DNA from: UBA4738 sp002413305
Lineage (GTDB): Bacteria; Actinomycetota; UBA4738
Assembly: GCA_036847185.1 (NCBI GenBank)
Contig: DAIUAM010000045.1
Coordinates: 1 to 24,560, forward strand
Direction of reading: 5' to 3'
Length of the DNA stretch: 24,560 nt
Shown: piece after piece, positions 1 to 8,784 of the stretch
Layout: every line of letters begins with the position of its first letter
Numbering within the stretch: position 1 is the first letter of the stretch
The notes under the pieces: model-generated
The model's input: only the letters and a program-made list of their open reading frames with translations
Databases searched by the model: none
Told to the model about the DNA's origin: nothing
Program-made: the position numbers and the translations under genes

Positions 1-52
1 GATCGTGCTCCTCCGGGAGGGAGGCCTGAGCAGGCAAGGGGAAGCCACCATC

Positions 53-68
53 CCTCGGCATGCCGAGG
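53..68 (-). terminator. Palindrome after the last gene of the catabolic train
   Basis: A perfect 16-bp palindrome, CCTCGGCATGCCGAGG, lies 17 bp beyond the stop codon of the molybdopterin-subunit gene and could fold as a 6-bp stem with a CATG loop. A smaller inverted repeat (GCCTG/CAGGC, 24-35) follows. There is no U-tract on the minus strand, so this is at best a GC-rich, U-poor terminator or an mRNA 3'-end stabiliser. The assignment rests on position and symmetry only. Confidence 0.45.
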
Positions 69-84
69 ACGGGCCTTCGTCGGC

Positions 85-2385
85 TCAGCCGGCTCCGGAT
101 AGGGCCTGGAGGACCCGTTCGGGACTGATCGGCAGGCGGGTGATCCGAACCCCGAGCGCGTCGGCCACGGCGTTGGCGATGGCCGCAGCGGCGGGGGCGA
201 TCGGAGGCTCGCCGATCCCCCTCGCCCCGAAGGGCCCCTTCCCCGGACCCAGCTCGAGAACGAGAGGACGGACATCCGGCACGTCCATGGATGTGGGGAT
301 GAGGTAGTCCGCGAACAGCGACGAGCGGGGTACGCCCTCGTCGATCAGCACCTCTTCGGTCAGCGCGTAGCCGATGCCCTGCACGGCCCCACCCTGGATC
401 TGTCCTTCCACTCGAAGTGGATTGATGGCTCGCCCCACGTCGTGACAGGCGACGTAGCGCAGCACGCGAACCACGCCCGTCTCCACGTCCACCTCGACCT
501 CGCAGGCATGGCACCCGTACGTGTAGTCGGGGAAGGTCTTCCCGCGGCCCGTGCGGGGATCGAACTCTCCCCCCTCGGCGATGAAGGTCCCGAGGTGCTG
601 CGGAACGATGCCCCGTTCCTCGGCCGCCGTGGCCACCTCGGCCAGCGAGAGGAACCGGCCGGGATCGCTTCGAAGCGCGACGCGGCCGTCGGCGAACTCC
701 AGCTGGCCGTGCGGGACGCCCAAGAGCTCGCCCGCGACCGGGGCGATCAGGTCTCGAAGCTCCCTCGCCGCCTTCAACGCGGCGTTGCCGGACATGTACA
801 GCTGCCGCGTCGCGAACGTTCCCCCGGTGAGCGGCGTGAGCGAGGTGTCGCCGATGTGAACGGAGACCTGGTCCGGATCGGCTCCGAGCACCTCGGCGAC
901 GATCTGGCCGAGGGAGGCGGCCTGGCCTCCGCCGACATCGGTCACACCGGCCCGGACGTGGACGCTGCCGTCGCGCTCCAGCCCCACCCAGCACTGGGCC
1001 TTGTCGCCGATATAGCGTGACCTCCCGTACGGCTGGATGTTGCAGGCGAACCCTATGCCCCGCCGCACGCCCTCGGGAGCGGGTTCGCCGGACCGCCCGC
1101 CGAGCGCCTCCAGGGCTGCATGCAGGCACTCCGGCACGCCGACGTGTGTCTCGGCCTCTTCGCCGGTCACGAGCAGGTCGCCCTGGCGGAGGAAGTTGCG
1201 CTCGCGGATCTCGGTCTTCGACAGTCCGACGACCTCCGCGATCCGTTCGATGTGGGACTCGTAGCCGAACACCACCTGCATGGCCCCGAACCCTCGGCAC
1301 GCGCTGGTGGGAACGTTGTTCGTGAACGCCGCCACCGCTTCGACCCGGGCATTCGGCATGCGGTACGGGCCGCAGGCCGTCACGCCGGCCGCGAACAGGA
1401 CGCGGGGGGACAGCAGCGGATACGCGCCGGCGTCGCCGACGATCCGGACGTCCTGGGCCAGGATCTCACCGTCCCGGTTCACGCCCGTTCGGTAACGCAT
1501 GACGAACGGGTGGCGCTTCGGCCGGGCCAGCATCGACTCCTGCCGCGACCACGCCATCCGAACCGGACTCCGCGTCCGCCACACGAGGAGGGCGAGGTAC
1601 GGCTCGATGGTCATGTCCTCCTTGCCACCGAACCCACCCCCCATGTACGTCGCGATGACCCGTACCCGGGCGGTGGAGACCTGTAGGATGCGCGCCACCT
1701 CGCGGACGTGCTCGATGACCTGGGTGGACACCCGCAGGGTCAGGACGCCGTTCGGGTCGATCCATCCCACGCCGGCCTCCGGCTCCATGTACGCGTGGTC
1801 GACGTGATGGGTCCGGTAGGTCCCCTCGACGACGTGGTCGGCGGAGGCGAGCGCCCCCTCGACGTCCCCGCGGTCGAATCGCCACACGACCAGCCGGTTC
1901 CCCTGGTCGTGGACGGCCGGCGAGCCCTCCTCCAGGGCGGCCTCGGGGTCGAACACCCCGGGAAGCTCGTCGTACTCGACGACGACCAGTTCGGCCGCCC
2001 GCTCGGCCACCTCGGGCTCCTCGGCGGCGACGAGGGCGACCGGCTCGCCCTGATACCGGACCCGCCCCTGGGCGAGCACCGGCTGGGAGACCGGCTCGAG
2101 GCCGAGTCCGCTGGCCTCTTCCCGGATCTCGTTATAGGGCACGTCGTCGGCCGTGAGGACGGCGCGGACCCCTGGCAGGCGGAGCGCCTCGGACGCGTCG
2201 ATGGAGAGGATCCGGGCGGACGGCATCTGGGCTCGCACGATCTTGCCGTGCAGCATGCCGGGCATCCGCCAGTCATCTGCGTAGGCCAGCGAGCCCCGGA
2301 CCTTCTCGACGAAATCGTGCCCGATCACCGACCGGCCGACGACGCGCAGGGCCTCCTCGGGACGAACGTCGGGCCGGATGGTCAC
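85..2385 (-). CDS. Xanthine dehydrogenase-family molybdopterin-binding subunit
   Basis: Large catalytic subunit (766 aa) of a molybdenum hydroxylase, which inserts a water-derived hydroxyl into a heterocycle or aldehyde. Visible motifs are the GGGFGGKED Moco-binding loop in the middle, ACRGFGAMQ further on, and a C-terminal GARGIGEPP whose Glu (about residue 726) matches the catalytic Glu of the family. The AYRCAFR loop of true CO dehydrogenase (form I CoxL) is absent; the RGFG loop resembles xanthine, nicotinate or aldehyde hydroxylases. I chose the GTG at 2385 because it overlaps the TGA of the [2Fe-2S] subunit by 4 bp (GTGA). The reading frame stays open further upstream, but that part runs across the neighbouring gene. 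The substrate is unknown; the operon suggests an N-containing ring or acid. Confidence 0.93.
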   Translation of the reverse strand: MTIRPDVRPEEALRVVGRSVIGHDFVEKVRGSLAYADDWRMPGMLHGKIVRAQMPSARILSIDASEALRLPGVRAVLTADDVPYNEIREEASGLGLEPVSQPVLAQGRVRYQGEPVALVAAEEPEVAERAAELVVVEYDELPGVFDPEAALEEGSPAVHDQGNRLVVWRFDRGDVEGALASADHVVEGTYRTHHVDHAYMEPEAGVGWIDPNGVLTLRVSTQVIEHVREVARILQVSTARVRVIATYMGGGFGGKEDMTIEPYLALLVWRTRSPVRMAWSRQESMLARPKRHPFVMRYRTGVNRDGEILAQDVRIVGDAGAYPLLSPRVLFAAGVTACGPYRMPNARVEAVAAFTNNVPTSACRGFGAMQVVFGYESHIERIAEVVGLSKTEIRERNFLRQGDLLVTGEEAETHVGVPECLHAALEALGGRSGEPAPEGVRRGIGFACNIQPYGRSRYIGDKAQCWVGLERDGSVHVRAGVTDVGGGQAASLGQIVAEVLGADPDQVSVHIGDTSLTPLTGGTFATRQLYMSGNAALKAARELRDLIAPVAGELLGVPHGQLEFADGRVALRSDPGRFLSLAEVATAAEERGIVPQHLGTFIAEGGEFDPRTGRGKTFPDYTYGCHACEVEVDVETGVVRVLRYVACHDVGRAINPLRVEGQIQGGAVQGIGYALTEEVLIDEGVPRSSLFADYLIPTSMDVPDVRPLVLELGPGKGPFGARGIGEPPIAPAAAAIANAVADALGVRITRLPISPERVLQALSGAG

Positions 2386-2918
2386 TGGGCCTGGGGACGA
2401 ACGTGGGGACGGATGTCCGGGCGGTCGGTCACGGCGCTGCGACCGCCCGCGGCACGATCGAGGGCGTAGGCGTCCACCGCGTCGAGGATCTTCGCATACC
2501 CGGTGCACCGGCAGAGATTGCCGGCGAGGGCCTGCCGGATCTCCTCCCGGCGGGCGTCCGGGTGATCGCGCACGAACTCCACGGCCGTGACCAGCATCCC
2601 GGGCGTGCAGAACCCACACTGCGAGGCGCCGTGCTCCAGGAACCGCCGCTGGAGCGGGTGGAGGTCGCCGTCGTCGCCCAGGCCCTTCACGGTGGTGACC
2701 GTGCGCCCCGCCGCCTGCACCGCGAGCACCGTGCACGCGTTCACGGAATCCCCGTCCAGCAAGACCGTACAGGTCCCGCACACGCCCTCGCCGCAGCCGT
2801 ACTTCACCTCGGTCGCACCCAGATCCTCCCGAAGCACCTCCAGCAGCGTGCGGTGGGCCGGGATCCAGAGCTCCACGGGCCGCCCGTTGAGCTCGAAGGA
2901 GACGGCGTGACGCCTCAC
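2382..2918 (-). CDS. Molybdenum hydroxylase [2Fe-2S] subunit (CoxS type)
   Basis: Small electron-transfer subunit (178 aa, normal for the family) that passes electrons from the Mo centre to FAD. The N-terminal plant-type ferredoxin cluster is bound by C42, C47, C50 and C62 (GCGEGVCGTC region). The second cluster is bound by C101 and C104 (QCGFCTPGM) and by C135 and C137 (NLCRCTGY). The GTG start at 2918 overlaps the stop of the FAD subunit gene by 4 bp, and the stop overlaps the start of the molybdopterin subunit by 4 bp. The order FAD, FeS, Mo (M-S-L) is that of CoxMSL-type enzymes. All cluster ligands are intact, so an active enzyme is likely. Confidence 0.95.
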   Translation of the reverse strand: MRRHAVSFELNGRPVELWIPAHRTLLEVLREDLGATEVKYGCGEGVCGTCTVLLDGDSVNACTVLAVQAAGRTVTTVKGLGDDGDLHPLQRRFLEHGASQCGFCTPGMLVTAVEFVRDHPDARREEIRQALAGNLCRCTGYAKILDAVDAYALDRAAGGRSAVTDRPDIRPHVRPQAQ

Positions 2919-3790
2919 GCGGCCTTCCCCCCGGCTCGCCGGGCAGCCTGCAGCACGGCCCGTCGAACGTAGACCCCGAGCATGGCCCGGCGGTATTCCG
3001 CCGAGGCGTGCACCGAGGCCGAGGGCTGGACCGAGGCCGCCGCCCGCCGCCCGGCCTCCGCGGCGAGGCGCTCGTCGATCAGCTCCCCCACGAGCACGCC
3101 CGCTGCGTCGCCGAGTTCGATGGGCCGCTCCCCCACTCCCGCCGCGGCGAGCTTCGCGCCGCTGCACCGGCCCTCGCCGTCCAGTTCCACCACGACCGCC
3201 ACGGCGACCACGGCGAAGTCGCTGGCCCGCCGAAGCAGCTCGAGGAAGGACCACCCGGAACCCCCGGCGCTCACCGGCACCTCCACCCCCGTCACGATCT
3301 CGCCCGGCTTCAGCACGGACGTGAAGTAGAACTCGAAGAAGTCGTTCGCCGGAATGCCCCGCTCCCCGTCCGGTCCCAGGGTGCGGACTTCGGCTCCGAG
3401 CGCGACCACCGCGCACGGCAGTTCCGCCGACGGATCGGCGTGGGCCAAGCTCCCGCCGATCGTCCCGCGATGCCGGACGCGAACGTTGCCGACCATCGAC
3501 GCGGCCTCGGCCAGCATCGGACAGTTCGCGCCGACGACCGGGGAGCCTTGCAGGTCCGAATGCCGCGTGACCCCGGAGATCACCAGGCGGTCGCCGTGCC
3601 GCTCGACGCGCGACGTGTCCGCTCCGTTCACGTCGACCAGGAGGCCCGGCGTGGCCAGCCGCAGCGTCATCATGGGGATGAGGCTCTGTCCCCCGGCGAT
3701 GACCTTCGCGTCCTCCCCTCCCTCTCGGAGCAGATCGACGGCCTCCTGCCAAGATCTGGCTGCGACGAAGTCGAAGGGGTCGGCGTACAT
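2915..3790 (-). CDS. Molybdenum hydroxylase FAD-binding subunit (CoxM type)
   Basis: Medium subunit (291 aa) carrying FAD. The N-terminal AGGQSLIPMM loop (about residues 32-41) and the TIGGSLAHADPSAELP segment (about 108-124) are the two FAD-contact motifs of the family. The protein then runs into the CO dehydrogenase flavoprotein C-terminal domain. The start is ATG at 3790, only 9 bp after the stop of the preceding isomerase-like gene, so it is probably co-transcribed with it. The stop overlaps the next gene by 4 bp. It forms a heterotrimer, or a dimer of trimers, with the two downstream subunits in the cytoplasm. Confidence 0.95.
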   Translation of the reverse strand: MYADPFDFVAARSWQEAVDLLREGGEDAKVIAGGQSLIPMMTLRLATPGLLVDVNGADTSRVERHGDRLVISGVTRHSDLQGSPVVGANCPMLAEAASMVGNVRVRHRGTIGGSLAHADPSAELPCAVVALGAEVRTLGPDGERGIPANDFFEFYFTSVLKPGEIVTGVEVPVSAGGSGWSFLELLRRASDFAVVAVAVVVELDGEGRCSGAKLAAAGVGERPIELGDAAGVLVGELIDERLAAEAGRRAAASVQPSASVHASAEYRRAMLGVYVRRAVLQAARRAGGKAA

Positions 3791-3799
3791 GGCGGGCGG

Positions 3800-4531
3800 C
3801 TAGGGTCCGGTCGGGGCCGGGTCGGAGGTGGCCGCCCCCGGCCCGGGCGGCCACGAGAGGCCCTGCCGGAGCAGCAAAGCTTCCAGGACCGCCTGGTTGC
3901 TGGTGACCACGGGCACTCCGAGTGCCTGCTCGATGCCGGCGATCGCATCGACGGCCCGGAAGTTCGTGCAGGAGGCGAAGACCAGGTCGACCTCGAACCC
4001 GCGAGTGGTCTCCACGGCGAACCCGACGATGTCAGCCGGCTGCACTTCGGCGATGGCGAAGTTCTCGGTGATGCCGAGCCCCCGGATCGCCGCGACCTCG
4101 ACGCCGTCGGCCTCGACGCTTGCCCGGATCTTCTGGTTGAGCGCATCCACATAAGGGGTGATCACCCCGATCCGTCGCGCTCCCCGCCGTTCCAGGGCCT
4201 GCCGCACGGATCCGATGGTGCTCACCACCTCAGTGCCGGTCGCGTCCGCGATCCGCCGGCAGAGCTCCGTGTCCGCCTCGTTTCCCCGCAGGGCCCCGGC
4301 GCTGGTGCATCCGAAAACCAGAAGATGGGGCCGGACCGTGCCCACGTCCCGGGCCGCCGGCATCACGTGGACGTCGAGCATCTGCGACTCCGCCTCCGGG
4401 GTGGTCTCCTCCAGGTACATCCGTCCGGTGTGCACGGTGAAGCGGTCGGGGGGGAGGTGCCGATGCAAGTCGATCTCCATGACGCTGTTGGAGGAAGGGA
4501 CGAGCAAGCCGACCCGGACCGGATCCGTCAC
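3800..4531 (-). CDS. Maleate isomerase / Asp-Glu racemase-family enzyme
   Basis: A 243-aa protein of the Asp/Glu racemase superfamily, in the branch holding maleate cis-trans isomerase and arylmalonate decarboxylase. Two cysteines sit in the expected places: C75 in FGCTSAG and C188 in FASCTN. Arylmalonate decarboxylase has only the second cysteine, whereas maleate isomerases and racemases use both, so an isomerase or racemase is more likely than a decarboxylase. The GTG start at 4531 overlaps the upstream stop by 4 bp. Maleate isomerase is the last step of aerobic nicotinate and pyridine degradation, which would fit the neighbouring molybdenum hydroxylase, but no maleamate amidase or deformylase of the classical pathway is recognisable here. 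Confidence 0.8.
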   Translation of the reverse strand: MTDPVRVGLLVPSSNSVMEIDLHRHLPPDRFTVHTGRMYLEETTPEAESQMLDVHVMPAARDVGTVRPHLLVFGCTSAGALRGNEADTELCRRIADATGTEVVSTIGSVRQALERRGARRIGVITPYVDALNQKIRASVEADGVEVAAIRGLGITENFAIAEVQPADIVGFAVETTRGFEVDLVFASCTNFRAVDAIAGIEQALGVPVVTSNQAVLEALLLRQGLSWPPGPGAATSDPAPTGP

Positions 4532-5466
4532 GAGGGCGCCCCCTCGCTCTGCATCCCGCCACCCGCAACCGCCCGCTCGATGACCGGCGCCGGCCCGAGG
4601 TCCAGCAGCTCCGACGGGTTCGTCCGGATCATCGTGGAGATCTCCTCCTCCGACACGCCGGACTCGAACAGCGATTGGGCGAAGATGCGGAGTGCCTCGG
4701 CAGGCATCGGGTTGTGGCGTTGCCCCGCGTCGGAAACGAGCAGGCAGCGTTCGGCGCCGATGGCCAGCACGGCCTCGGACACCCGCTTCGGGGTGGCATA
4801 GCCCCACATCGGGGAGATCGTGCAGTACCCGAACTCGGCGTACGCGCCGAGGGCCACCACCTGCGTGAGCTCCTCCAGGGAGAGGTTCGGTACTTTGAAG
4901 AATGGGTGCGTGACCGTGATCCGCTGGACGCCCCGGCGGCGAGCCTCGCTCACCAGCGCGAGGATCTCCGCCGGCGAGAGATGACACGTGCCGAGGATCG
5001 CGTCGTGCTGCGCGACCAGATCCAGGACCTCGAGGGTCTCCGGCGTGAGCTCTCCTTCGCGGGCCACCACGGCGATGCCGGGCCGGGCCTTCCCACCGCT
5101 CTGCTGGGCGTCGTAGCCGCCGGTGCCGCCGTGCACCTCCGCGTGATACCGGGCGTCGACGGTGGGCATCCAGACCTCGCGGGCCCCCATCCGCAACGCG
5201 GACTCGACGGCCGCCGGGTTGACGCCACCGACCGCGTGATTGAGAACGATGCCCCCGAACACCTCGATCCCGGGCACCATGCGCCGGACGTGCGCCGCGC
5301 GGGAGGCGGTCGGCTCGAAATGGCACTTGATCATCACGGCCCGAAACGCCCGACCGGCCGCGTCCTGCGCCACGTCGATGTCGTCGGCCAGGCGTGGGAA
5401 GAGATCGGGAGCGGGATGGCAGTGCAGGTCCACCGCACCCGAGACGTCCACCAGCGGCCCTTTCAT
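4528..5466 (-). CDS. DUF6282-family metal-dependent hydrolase
   Basis: A 312-aa amidohydrolase-like protein of uncharacterised function. Possible metal ligands visible in a TIM-barrel-like order are H15 and H17 (DLHCHPAP), H49 (KCHFEPT), H162 (TCHLSP), H187 (VTHPFF) and D246 with H251 (SDAGQRHNP). This resembles the His/Asp metal sites of the PHP and amidohydrolase folds. It overlaps by 4 bp with both the CoA-transferase B gene and the isomerase-like gene. A C-N or lactone hydrolase step in the same pathway is plausible; the reaction is not known for the family. Confidence 0.75.
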   Translation of the reverse strand: MKGPLVDVSGAVDLHCHPAPDLFPRLADDIDVAQDAAGRAFRAVMIKCHFEPTASRAAHVRRMVPGIEVFGGIVLNHAVGGVNPAAVESALRMGAREVWMPTVDARYHAEVHGGTGGYDAQQSGGKARPGIAVVAREGELTPETLEVLDLVAQHDAILGTCHLSPAEILALVSEARRRGVQRITVTHPFFKVPNLSLEELTQVVALGAYAEFGYCTISPMWGYATPKRVSEAVLAIGAERCLLVSDAGQRHNPMPAEALRIFAQSLFESGVSEEEISTMIRTNPSELLDLGPAPVIERAVAGGGMQSEGAPS

Positions 5467-6257
5467 CCCGAAGCCACCTCCCTCGTCGTCGCTGCCGCGG
5501 GCTCTCCGCCCTGCCGCAGCCAGTTCAGCGCCTGCAGCTCCTCGGCAGAGGGCGGCTCGAGCTCCGGCACGGTCGCCGGCACGGACAGCTCGAATCCGGT
5601 GTTCTCGAGGACCTCCTCCAGGCTCACTCCCGGCTGGAGCGCGTCCAAGCGCAGGCGCTTGGTCTCGGCATCGAACCCGAGAACGGCCAGGTCCGTGATG
5701 ACCGCCACGGGACGGCCGCGGGTGAGCCCGGCCCGCTGCCGAGCATCGCCCCCGTCCAGATACCCCGGGCTGGTCACGAAGTCCACTCGCTGCACGAACC
5801 TTCGACGTTCGTGCTTCGTGATGACGAAGACTTCCCGGCAGAGCGAAACGATGTCGTTGGCACCGCCGCTGCCCGGCAGGCGCACCTTCGGATGCTCGGT
5901 CGATCCGATGAAGCTGGTGTTCACGTTGCCGAAGGCGTCGACCTGCGCGGCCCCGACGAATCCGTAGTCGAAGAAGCCCCGCTGCGCGTACAGGAACACG
6001 TCGACGATGCCGGTGAGCACGGAGGACCCCCGGCAGGCACGCATCTCGTTCGTCGAGATGGGCAGCTTGCCGGGGAGCATGTGAGGACCGACGTACCCTC
6101 CCTCGAGGACGATCGTGAGCTCGGGCGCGTGAAGCTGTTGCGCCAGGACGCTGGCGAGAAGCGGGGCGCCGACGCCGGCGAACACCACCCGGTCATCCTC
6201 GAGCATCCGGCTACCCGCCACGATCATGGCGTCCTCGCGGGTCCAGTCGCCGCTCAT
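5463..6257 (-). CDS. CoA-transferase family I, subunit B
   Basis: Beta subunit (264 aa) of a glutaconate CoA-transferase-like heterodimer. The segment LEGGYVG with E52 aligns with the SENG motif that holds the catalytic glutamate of class I CoA-transferases (E54 in glutaconate CoA-transferase), so a true transferase is possible. In the related IpdAB the glutamate is missing and the enzyme is a ring-opening hydrolase. I took ATG at 6257 (MSGDWTRED), 10 bp after the alpha-subunit stop and preceded by a GGGA. The longer open frame would run into the alpha gene. The stop overlaps the DUF6282 start by 4 bp. It likely activates a carboxylic acid intermediate. Confidence 0.88.
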   Translation of the reverse strand: MSGDWTREDAMIVAGSRMLEDDRVVFAGVGAPLLASVLAQQLHAPELTIVLEGGYVGPHMLPGKLPISTNEMRACRGSSVLTGIVDVFLYAQRGFFDYGFVGAAQVDAFGNVNTSFIGSTEHPKVRLPGSGGANDIVSLCREVFVITKHERRRFVQRVDFVTSPGYLDGGDARQRAGLTRGRPVAVITDLAVLGFDAETKRLRLDALQPGVSLEEVLENTGFELSVPATVPELEPPSAEELQALNWLRQGGEPAAATTREVASG

Positions 6258-6267
6258 CCGTCCCGCC

Positions 6268-7167
6268 TCATCCCACCAGCTCCAGGGCCCGCCGCCGCTG
6301 CTCCGCGAGCCGCTCCCGCCCGACAAGGTCCAGGAACGCCGCGAAGGACCCGGGGCCGTCCACGAACTCCTCGAGGTATCGTTCCACCCCCTCGTCCGAT
6401 CCGTCGGCGACGAGCCCCGCGTACTGATCGAAGTGCTCGAACCACGCTTCGTACCGCCCGTAGCACTCGTGCGGGAACGAGCCGAACGGAACCTCGACCA
6501 CGGCCGCCACCTGAAAGTGCGGGATCAGCGTGCGGTCCGCGGTGCGCTGGATCTCCTTCGTCGAAACGATCTCCTCGGCCGTGACGATCACCGTCCGGGC
6601 CGCCCCGGCCAGCTCGCGGTCCATGTACGGCGCTCCCTCGATCTGCACGTTCCCGCGCCGGTCCGCCCGGTGGGCGTGCACGAGCGCCACGTCGGGCTGG
6701 AGCGCGGGGACCAGGCAGACCCGCTCACCGGTGAACGGATCGTCCATCTCCTTGGCGCCCGCGAGCCCGAGGAGGTCGGAGCCGAGGAGCGATCTCGTCG
6801 GCAGGAACGGCACCCCCATCGCCCCCGCCGTGTAGCGCAGCCCCAGACTGAGGTGGCTCCACTCTTCGTAGGTCGCCAGGCCCTGTTCGACATACCGCCG
6901 GAAGACCTTCGGCGTGCCCCACGGAAGACCGATCCCCACCCAGCTCGACACGAGCTTCGTCGCCGCGCCCCGGACCAGGAACAGCTCGGACTCGTAGCAC
7001 ATGAGGCTCCGGGAGAGCGTCAGATCCTTGCGACCGGCCCGCAGCAGCTCCGTGAGCATGGCCCAGGGCGTTCGCGAGTAGAGGCAACCTCCGATGGCGA
7101 CGTGGCTGCCGTCGGCGACCAGCTCGGCGGCGGCCGCGAGGTCCATCACCTTGTCCCGGGAACTCAC
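6268..7167 (-). CDS. CoA-transferase family I, subunit A
   Basis: Alpha subunit (299 aa) partnering the next gene. The N-terminal DGSHVAIGGCLYSRTP segment (residues 19-34) is a diverged form of the family signature, which normally reads GGF...G.P. Further glutaconate CoA-transferase A features follow, such as the alternating V-H-A-H-RAD..GN segment in the middle. The GTG start at 7167 overlaps the LLM oxidoreductase stop by 4 bp. Acting with subunit B, it would move CoA from acetyl- or succinyl-CoA to a dicarboxylate, or perform an IpdA-like hydrolysis of a cyclic CoA ester. Confidence 0.88.
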   Translation of the reverse strand: MSSRDKVMDLAAAAELVADGSHVAIGGCLYSRTPWAMLTELLRAGRKDLTLSRSLMCYESELFLVRGAATKLVSSWVGIGLPWGTPKVFRRYVEQGLATYEEWSHLSLGLRYTAGAMGVPFLPTRSLLGSDLLGLAGAKEMDDPFTGERVCLVPALQPDVALVHAHRADRRGNVQIEGAPYMDRELAGAARTVIVTAEEIVSTKEIQRTADRTLIPHFQVAAVVEVPFGSFPHECYGRYEAWFEHFDQYAGLVADGSDEGVERYLEEFVDGPGSFAAFLDLVGRERLAEQRRRALELVG

Positions 7168-8135
7168 GCTGCGGCCCCGGCCCGAACCTTGGGCAGCACG
7201 TCGGACGCCACCGCGTCCACCTGCTCGCTCGCGTACTCACACGGGATCAGCGCCACGTGGCGGACCCCCGCGTCCAGGTGCGCCGCCAGTTGCTCCGCGC
7301 ACTGGTCGGCCGTGCCACGGATCGCATGGTCCTGCGTCGCCTCGCTCCACGGTGGAGTGTCGAAGTACCGGTTCATGAACTCCCGGGCGCGGCGGTCGGC
7401 AAGTTCGTACGAGTCATCGACGCAGATGACGAGCTGCGACAGGTTCCCGAGCCGATCCGGGTCCTGTCCCGCCTGCTCGGCGAACGCCCGCACCTTCGCC
7501 CAGGACCGGCGGAAGCTGTCCGGCTGATAGAAATAGGCGAGCCAGCCGTCGCCGAGGGTGCCGGCCCGCTTCAGGACCCGATCGACGTAGCCCCCCACCA
7601 GGACCGGCGGGCGAGGCCGATGAGCGGGCTTGGGTAGCATGACCGCGCTCTTGAACGCCATCCCGTCGGCCTCGCCGGTGACGACCTCCTCGGTCCAGAA
7701 GCGGAAGAGGACGTCGAGATTCCGCTCGAAGAGCTTGCCTCGCTGCGAGAACGGCACGCCTATCGCCTCGAATTCGCGCTCGTACCACCCGGCCGCTACC
7801 CCCAGCACCAGGCGTCCGCCGGAGATCCGGTCGATCGTCGAAGTGACCTTCGCGAGCACCACGGGGTTGCGCAGGGGAAGGACCAGGACGCCGGTCCCGA
7901 GCTGCACCCGATCCGTCACCTGCGACAACGCAGCGAGGGTGGACAGCGATTCGAGGAACGGAAACGGATTCCTCGAACCCAGCAGCATGTGGTCCCAGGC
8001 CCAGAGGGAATCGAACCCCGCGTCCTCCGCCCGCTTGGCGTACGCGATGAGGTCGCCGATGTCCGGCTCCTGCGGATGCGGCGTGAAGTTCTGCAGGGCC
8101 AGCCCGAACGCCGCACCCCGTCGCTCGCTCATCAT
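7164..8135 (-). CDS. LLM-class flavin/F420-dependent oxidoreductase
   Basis: A 323-aa luciferase-like TIM-barrel oxidoreductase, close to the actinobacterial F420-type branch. Typical segments are GFDSLWAWDHML near residue 45, the LGTGVLVLPLRNPVVLAK strand and turn, and SGGRLVLGVAAGWYEREFEA, which is a family hallmark near the phosphate-binding loop. It may use F420 or FMN; the sequence alone does not decide. Two ATG codons are adjacent, and the first (8135) gives a 4-bp ATGA overlap with the DUF1989 gene. In this setting it could be a monooxygenase or reductase acting on the imported substrate or a ring intermediate. Confidence 0.9.
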   Translation of the reverse strand: MMSERRGAAFGLALQNFTPHPQEPDIGDLIAYAKRAEDAGFDSLWAWDHMLLGSRNPFPFLESLSTLAALSQVTDRVQLGTGVLVLPLRNPVVLAKVTSTIDRISGGRLVLGVAAGWYEREFEAIGVPFSQRGKLFERNLDVLFRFWTEEVVTGEADGMAFKSAVMLPKPAHRPRPPVLVGGYVDRVLKRAGTLGDGWLAYFYQPDSFRRSWAKVRAFAEQAGQDPDRLGNLSQLVICVDDSYELADRRAREFMNRYFDTPPWSEATQDHAIRGTADQCAEQLAAHLDAGVRHVALIPCEYASEQVDAVASDVLPKVRAGAAA

Positions 8136-8773
8136 CCGCTCTCTCCCACGACCCCTTCGTACGGACGTATCTGGATGCCCAACGGCTTCAGCGTCCCCGC
8201 GTTGCAGGGGTTGAGGTCCTGGGGGCAGTTCGACAGCGCCACCACCAGATCCATCTCCGCCCGCAGGCCGATGCGATCCCCAGGCTTCGACGCCGGCTCC
8301 GCGATTCGCCACGAGCCGTCGGGCTCCACCGGGCAGTTCATGAACAGGTTCAGGGACATCGGAACGTCCTTGCGTTCGACTCCCCATGGAGCCAGGGCCG
8401 CCATGAAGTTCTCCACGCATCCCCGGTGGTCGTCGACGCCATAGCGGACCTTGTCGATCTCGGCGTTGCACGACCCGGCGAGCAGGTCGTGCCGGCCGCA
8501 CGTGTCCTCGAGGATGGTGAGCATCGGGCGGCTGAGCTCGGAATAGAGCACGTGCCCGGTCGTCACGAACACCGTTCCATTCAGCCTGATCGTGTTCGAG
8601 ATCCAGAACTTCTCGGCGAGGTCATCGGCCGAGAAGGCCACCAGGTCGGCCACCTGCTGCCCCTCGATATCCGTGACCACGAGGATCTCTCCCCGCTTCA
8701 CCTCGCGGGCCAGACGACCCCCCGGCTCCAGGAGGAGTTCTTCCCCCGCCCCGACCTCCGCGTTGCTCGCCAT
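8132..8773 (-). CDS. DUF1989 (urea carboxylase-associated) family protein
   Basis: A 213-aa single-domain DUF1989 protein. Recognisable blocks are the GEILVVTDIEGQQVADLVAF N-terminal strand pair, RHDLLAGSCN, the DDHRGCVENF block, LNLFMNCPVEPDG and the C-terminal ALSNCPQDLNPCN, which carries the conserved Cys and Asp. Known members CgdA and CgdB form carboxyguanidine deiminase, so the fold can hydrolyse a C-N bond. Here only one DUF1989 gene is present and there is no guanidine carboxylase next to it, so the substrate probably differs. It starts at ATG 8773, 11 bp after the transporter stop, and overlaps the LLM gene by 4 bp. Confidence 0.85.
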   Translation of the reverse strand: MASNAEVGAGEELLLEPGGRLAREVKRGEILVVTDIEGQQVADLVAFSADDLAEKFWISNTIRLNGTVFVTTGHVLYSELSRPMLTILEDTCGRHDLLAGSCNAEIDKVRYGVDDHRGCVENFMAALAPWGVERKDVPMSLNLFMNCPVEPDGSWRIAEPASKPGDRIGLRAEMDLVVALSNCPQDLNPCNAGTLKPLGIQIRPYEGVVGESG

Positions 8774-8784
8774 CACGATCCTCC

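Noticed and set aside
2386..2781. N-terminal extension of the molybdopterin subunit
   Set aside because: The extra residues overlap the [2Fe-2S] subunit gene in another frame and resemble no domain; the GTG at 2385 with 4-bp overlap is the natural start.
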